This document shows, piece after piece, positions 61,363 to 64,000 of a stretch of DNA of 64,000 bases. Location: positions 310,001 through 374,000 of the forward strand of contig CBDDXD010000001.1 of the NCBI GenBank assembly GCA_965235415.1, written 5' to 3'. The DNA comes from Fontibacterium subtropicum (GTDB taxonomy: Bacteria > Pseudomonadota > Alphaproteobacteria > Pelagibacterales > Pelagibacteraceae). How positions within the stretch are numbered: the stretch's first letter is position 1; every line of letters begins with the position of its first letter. The translations under genes were made by a program, and so were the position numbers. The notes beneath the pieces were generated by a model, which made no database searches, had not been told where the DNA came from, and was given only the letters and a program-made list of their open reading frames with translations.

Positions 61363-63033
61363 ATGGCAGGTAAAATTGTAAGATTTGATACAGATGCAAG
61401 AAATGCAATGCTTAAGGGCGTTGATATACTTGCAAATGCTGTAAAAGTTACACTAGGACCAAAAGGAAGAAATGTAGTTATTGATAAATCATTTGGTGCT
61501 CCTAGAATAACTAAAGATGGAGTAACTGTTGCAAAAGAAATTGAGCTTGAAGATAAATTTGAAAACATGGGAGCTCAAATGGTTAAAGAAGTTGCTAGCA
61601 AAACTAATGAAGAAGCTGGTGATGGAACAACAACTGCAACTGTTTTAGCACAAGCGATTGCAAGAGAAGGTTGTAAATATGTCGCTGCTGGCATGAATCC
61701 AATGGATTTAAAAAGAGGTATTGATTTAGCAGTCGAAGCAGTGATCACTAAAATTAAAGAAAGTTCAAAAAAAGTAAAAACTAGTGAAGAAATTGCTCAA
61801 GTTGGAACTATTTCTGCAAATGGTGAAAAAGAAATTGGAGACATGATTGCAAAAGCAATGCAAAAAGTTGGTAACGAAGGTGTTATCACTGTTGAAGAGG
61901 CAAAAGGTCTTTCAACAGAACTAGATGTAGTTGAAGGTATGCAATTTGATAGAGGCTATTTATCTCCATACTTTATTACAAATGCAGATAAAATGATTGC
62001 GGAATTAGAAGATCCGTTAATTTTTATCACAGAAAAAAAATTAACTAACCTACAACCTATGGTTCCTCTATTGGAATCTGTTGTTCAATCTAGCCGACCA
62101 TTTTTAATTATAGCTGAAGATGTAGAGGGAGAAGCTCTTGCAACTTTAGTTGTGAATAAATTAAGAGGTGGTTTAAAAGTCGTAGCAGTTAAAGCTCCTG
62201 GCTTTGGTGATAGAAGAAAATCAATGTTAGAAGATATTGCTATCTTAACTGGTGGACAGGTTATATCCGACGATCTTGGTATTAAACTTGAAAATGTTAA
62301 GTTGAAAGATCTTGGTCAGTGTAAAAAAATCAGAGTTGATAAAGACAACACAACTATCGTTGATGGAGCAGGTAAAAAATCAGAGATAGAGGCAAGATGT
62401 GGTCAAATCAGAAAACAAATTGAAGAAACTACTTCTGACTACGACAAAGAAAAACTACAAGAAAGATTAGCTAAGCTAGCTGGTGGTGTTGCTATTATTA
62501 AAGTTGGTGGCGCTACAGAAGTTGAAGTTAAAGAACGAAAAGACAGAGTCGAAGATGCATTAAATGCTACTAGAGCAGCTGTACAAGAAGGTGTGGTTGT
62601 TGGTGGAGGATGTGCATTATTATATGCTTCTGAAGCTCTAAATAATTTAAAACCAAAAGGTGATGATCAAAAAGCTGGTGTTGAAATAATCAGAAAAGCT
62701 TTACAATATCCAATCAGACAAATCACAAGCAATGCTGGAGTTGATGGTTCAGTAATTGTTGGTAAACTTTTAGAGGCAAAAAAACCTTCTCAAGGTTACG
62801 ACGCTCAAAATGGAGAGTATTGCGATATGTTTGCAAAAGGTATTATCGATCCAACTAAAGTTGTAAGAACAGCTCTTCAAGATGCTTCTTCAATAGCAGG
62901 TTTGCTTATTACAACTGAAGCAATGATCGCTGACAAGCCTGAAGATAAGAATTCTAATTCTGGTGGTGGTGGAATGCCAGGCGGAATGGGTGGTATGGGC
63001 GGAATGGGTGGTATGGGCGGAATGGGAATGTAA
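61363..63033 (+). CDS. groEL: Chaperonin GroEL
   Basis: The 556-aa protein is the 14-mer folding chamber subunit. The equatorial start AGKIVRFDTDARNAMLKGVD, the ATP-binding DGTTTATVLAQAI (Asp87 position), the apical domain and the GVVVGGGCALLYAS and GLLITTEAMIADKPE motifs are present. The tail is the usual Gly-Gly-Met repeat. A clear terminator follows. Confidence 0.98.
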   Translation: MAGKIVRFDTDARNAMLKGVDILANAVKVTLGPKGRNVVIDKSFGAPRITKDGVTVAKEIELEDKFENMGAQMVKEVASKTNEEAGDGTTTATVLAQAIAREGCKYVAAGMNPMDLKRGIDLAVEAVITKIKESSKKVKTSEEIAQVGTISANGEKEIGDMIAKAMQKVGNEGVITVEEAKGLSTELDVVEGMQFDRGYLSPYFITNADKMIAELEDPLIFITEKKLTNLQPMVPLLESVVQSSRPFLIIAEDVEGEALATLVVNKLRGGLKVVAVKAPGFGDRRKSMLEDIAILTGGQVISDDLGIKLENVKLKDLGQCKKIRVDKDNTTIVDGAGKKSEIEARCGQIRKQIEETTSDYDKEKLQERLAKLAGGVAIIKVGGATEVEVKERKDRVEDALNATRAAVQEGVVVGGGCALLYASEALNNLKPKGDDQKAGVEIIRKALQYPIRQITSNAGVDGSVIVGKLLEAKKPSQGYDAQNGEYCDMFAKGIIDPTKVVRTALQDASSIAGLLITTEAMIADKPEDKNSNSGGGGMPGGMGGMGGMGGMGGMGM

Positions 63034-63071
63034 TTCCATTCTCTCTAACAAACTTTCTCTAAAGATTTGAA

Positions 63072-63100
63072 AACCCCGGACTGAAAATCCGGGGTTTTTT
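63072..63100 (+). terminator. Rho-independent terminator of groESL
   Basis: AACCCCGGA (63072-63080) and TCCGGGGTT (63088-63096) form a perfect 9-bp stem with loop CTGAAAA, followed by a T run. An A run precedes the stem, so it may also stop leftward transcription of hisG. It is the only strong GC-rich terminator I saw in the window. Confidence 0.9.
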
Positions 63101-63102
63101 AT

Positions 63103-63771
63103 TTATTCTAGAGAATTTAAAAATTTATTTTTCGCAATTTTTTTAGAAATAAAAATACAAGCAGAGCTTTTTAATATAGTTCCATCGTTTATAATTCTTA
63201 AATTATTTGCTTTTAAAGTTGACCCTGTAGAGGTTATGTCCGTAATCAATTCGGAAGAACCAGTAAATGGATAAGACTCCGTTGCTCCTAAACTTGGAAC
63301 AACACGAAACTGACTTACTCCCTTTGATAAAAAGAAAGATTCAGTCAAATTTGGATATTTTGTTGCAACACGCATTCGACGTCCATATTTTTCTCTAAAT
63401 TCAAAGCTTACTTCTTCTAAGTCAGCCATATTCTGAACGTCTAACCAATCTTTTGGAATAGCCACCACCAGATCAGCAAAACCAAAATTAAGTTTTTTAA
63501 AAATTTTTACATTTTTTGAATAAACGTCTGGCAACTCCTTAAGCAAATCTAATCCTGAAATACCAATATCTAAAGTGCCGTCATTAATTCTTTCAATTAT
63601 TTCTCTTGCGTGTAAAAAAATTCCATCAATTTCATTATTATTTTTAATTTTAAAAAAATAATTTCTTTCCCCAAAAGAATTTACCACTTCTAAATTCTTA
63701 TTTTTTAAAAAAGCTAAAGATTCATCTTTTAACCTTCCTTTGCTTGGTAATCCTATTTTTATTTTAGACAT
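63103..63771 (-). CDS. hisG: ATP phosphoribosyltransferase, short form
   Basis: HisG starts histidine synthesis from ATP and PRPP. The 222-aa length is the short form that lacks the C-terminal regulatory domain and needs HisZ. Visible motifs are KIGLPSKGRLKDESL, GTLDIGISGLDLL and the PRPP-loop ITDITSTGSTLKANNL near the C-terminus. It follows hisZ, separated by 4 bp, and ends just after the groEL terminator. Confidence 0.95.
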   Translation of the reverse strand: MSKIKIGLPSKGRLKDESLAFLKNKNLEVVNSFGERNYFFKIKNNNEIDGIFLHAREIIERINDGTLDIGISGLDLLKELPDVYSKNVKIFKKLNFGFADLVVAIPKDWLDVQNMADLEEVSFEFREKYGRRMRVATKYPNLTESFFLSKGVSQFRVVPSLGATESYPFTGSSELITDITSTGSTLKANNLRIINDGTILKSSACIFISKKIAKNKFLNSLE

Positions 63772-63775
63772 AATT

Positions 63776-64000
63776 TTATAAATTTATTAATTCGTTTAAA
63801 TTAATTGCACCGCCAATAGCTGGTATATCCCTCTTATAACCAAGAGTTCTAAGCAAACCGTTATATTCTCCTCCTCTTGCTACTTCGATAATTTTAGAAT
63901 TCTTTTTTACGGAGGCTAAAAAAACTACGCCAGTATAGTAATCGGTATTTCTTCCAAAATTAGTTTTAAAATTAATAGAATATTTTTTTCCTATTTCTTT
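63776..64000 (-). CDS. hisZ: ATP phosphoribosyltransferase regulatory subunit, C-terminal part (runs off the window)
   Basis: The frame is open from the window edge to a TAA at 63776-63778, giving 74 codons. The fragment has FGRNTDYYTGVVFLASV and ARGGEYNGLLRTLG, matching the histidyl-tRNA-synthetase-like fold of HisZ, and ends in AIGGAINLNELINL. Its position directly before short hisG supports HisZ over a true HisS. The N-terminal part is outside the window. Confidence 0.85.
   Translation of the reverse strand, partial: KEIGKKYSINFKTNFGRNTDYYTGVVFLASVKKNSKIIEVARGGEYNGLLRTLGYKRDIPAIGGAINLNELINL

Noticed and set aside
61323..61568. Antisense open frames over groES and the start of groEL
   Set aside because: They exist only as complements of conserved coding sequence, with hydrophobic low-complexity translations.
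1..64000. CRISPR array, prophage, insertion sequence, toxin-antitoxin or restriction system
   Set aside because: No regularly spaced repeats, transposase, integrase, phage or defence genes were seen; the CcrM methylase has no restriction partner.

Overview
The window is a gene-dense, strongly AT-rich stretch of bacterial core chromosome. Several things point to a streamlined alphaproteobacterium, most likely SAR11/Pelagibacterales-like: the alphaproteobacterial cytochrome bc1 and aa3 oxidase clusters, the F0 operon with a duplicated b subunit (b'/b), CcrM, short HisG with HisZ, DUF2093 next to xseA, DUF3035 next to lspA, very low GC by eye and almost no intergenic DNA. The lineage is inferred from gene content and order, not from a phylogeny.

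Layout. 1-3.2 kb: 5' part of ilvE, then a divergent MarR / OmpR-type regulator / histidine kinase operon and convergent ubiK. 3.2-9.3 kb: lgt, midA, pgeF, prs, rplY, pth, ychF. 9.3-11.9 kb (minus): the bc1 complex petABC. 12-19.4 kb: trmL, hemF, greA; then on minus a TPR protein, ispE, tRNA-Gln, a GNAT and a frameshifted cca; then a UDG-like protein and rnhB. 19.4-26.5 kb: ccrM, a flavin monooxygenase, mutY, a DciA-like DUF721 protein, a DsbA-like protein and frameshifted smc. 26.5-31.6 kb: F0 ATP synthase operon atpI-B-E-F'-F, a double CDGSH protein, ispH, thrB, rnhA. 31.6-38.4 kb (minus): ctaC-ctaD-ctaB-(35-codon gene)-ctaG-ctaE-surf1-thrC. 38.5-42.9 kb: tldD, rsmE, ubiA and frameshifted tldE/pmbA. 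42.9-47.7 kb: lipid A export and Kdo/lipid A genes msbA-waaA-lpxK-lpxL, all broken to some degree. 47.7-54.9 kb: M23 peptidase, DUF2093, xseA, purD, tadA, rluB, frameshifted rsmD, pgi, DUF3035 lipoprotein, lspA. 54.9-64 kb: ileS, ribF, a HAD hydrolase, an omega-transaminase, groES-groEL, hisG and the 3' part of hisZ.

How the genes work together. Much of the window is aerobic energy conversion: bc1 complex, aa3 oxidase with its assembly factors and heme O synthase, F0 of the ATP synthase, the complex I assembly factor MidA, ubiquinone genes (ubiA, ubiK) and heme synthesis (hemF). A second theme is the envelope: Lgt and LspA for lipoproteins, and MsbA, WaaA, LpxK and LpxL for lipid A. The rest is housekeeping: tRNA and rRNA modification, DNA repair, amino-acid synthesis and chaperonin.

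The oddest aspects are structural. Frameshifts cluster at 42.2-47.7 kb with a peak in waaA, and isolated single-base shifts occur in cca, smc and rsmD; I think sequence error is more likely than gene decay, but this is unproven. Packing is extreme: four convergent gene pairs share one TTAA as both stop codons, and three divergent pairs have start codons touching or nearly touching. An unlisted 35-codon membrane-protein gene sits between ctaB and ctaG. I found no mobile element, prophage, CRISPR array, toxin-antitoxin or defence island, and no convincing new multi-gene system.
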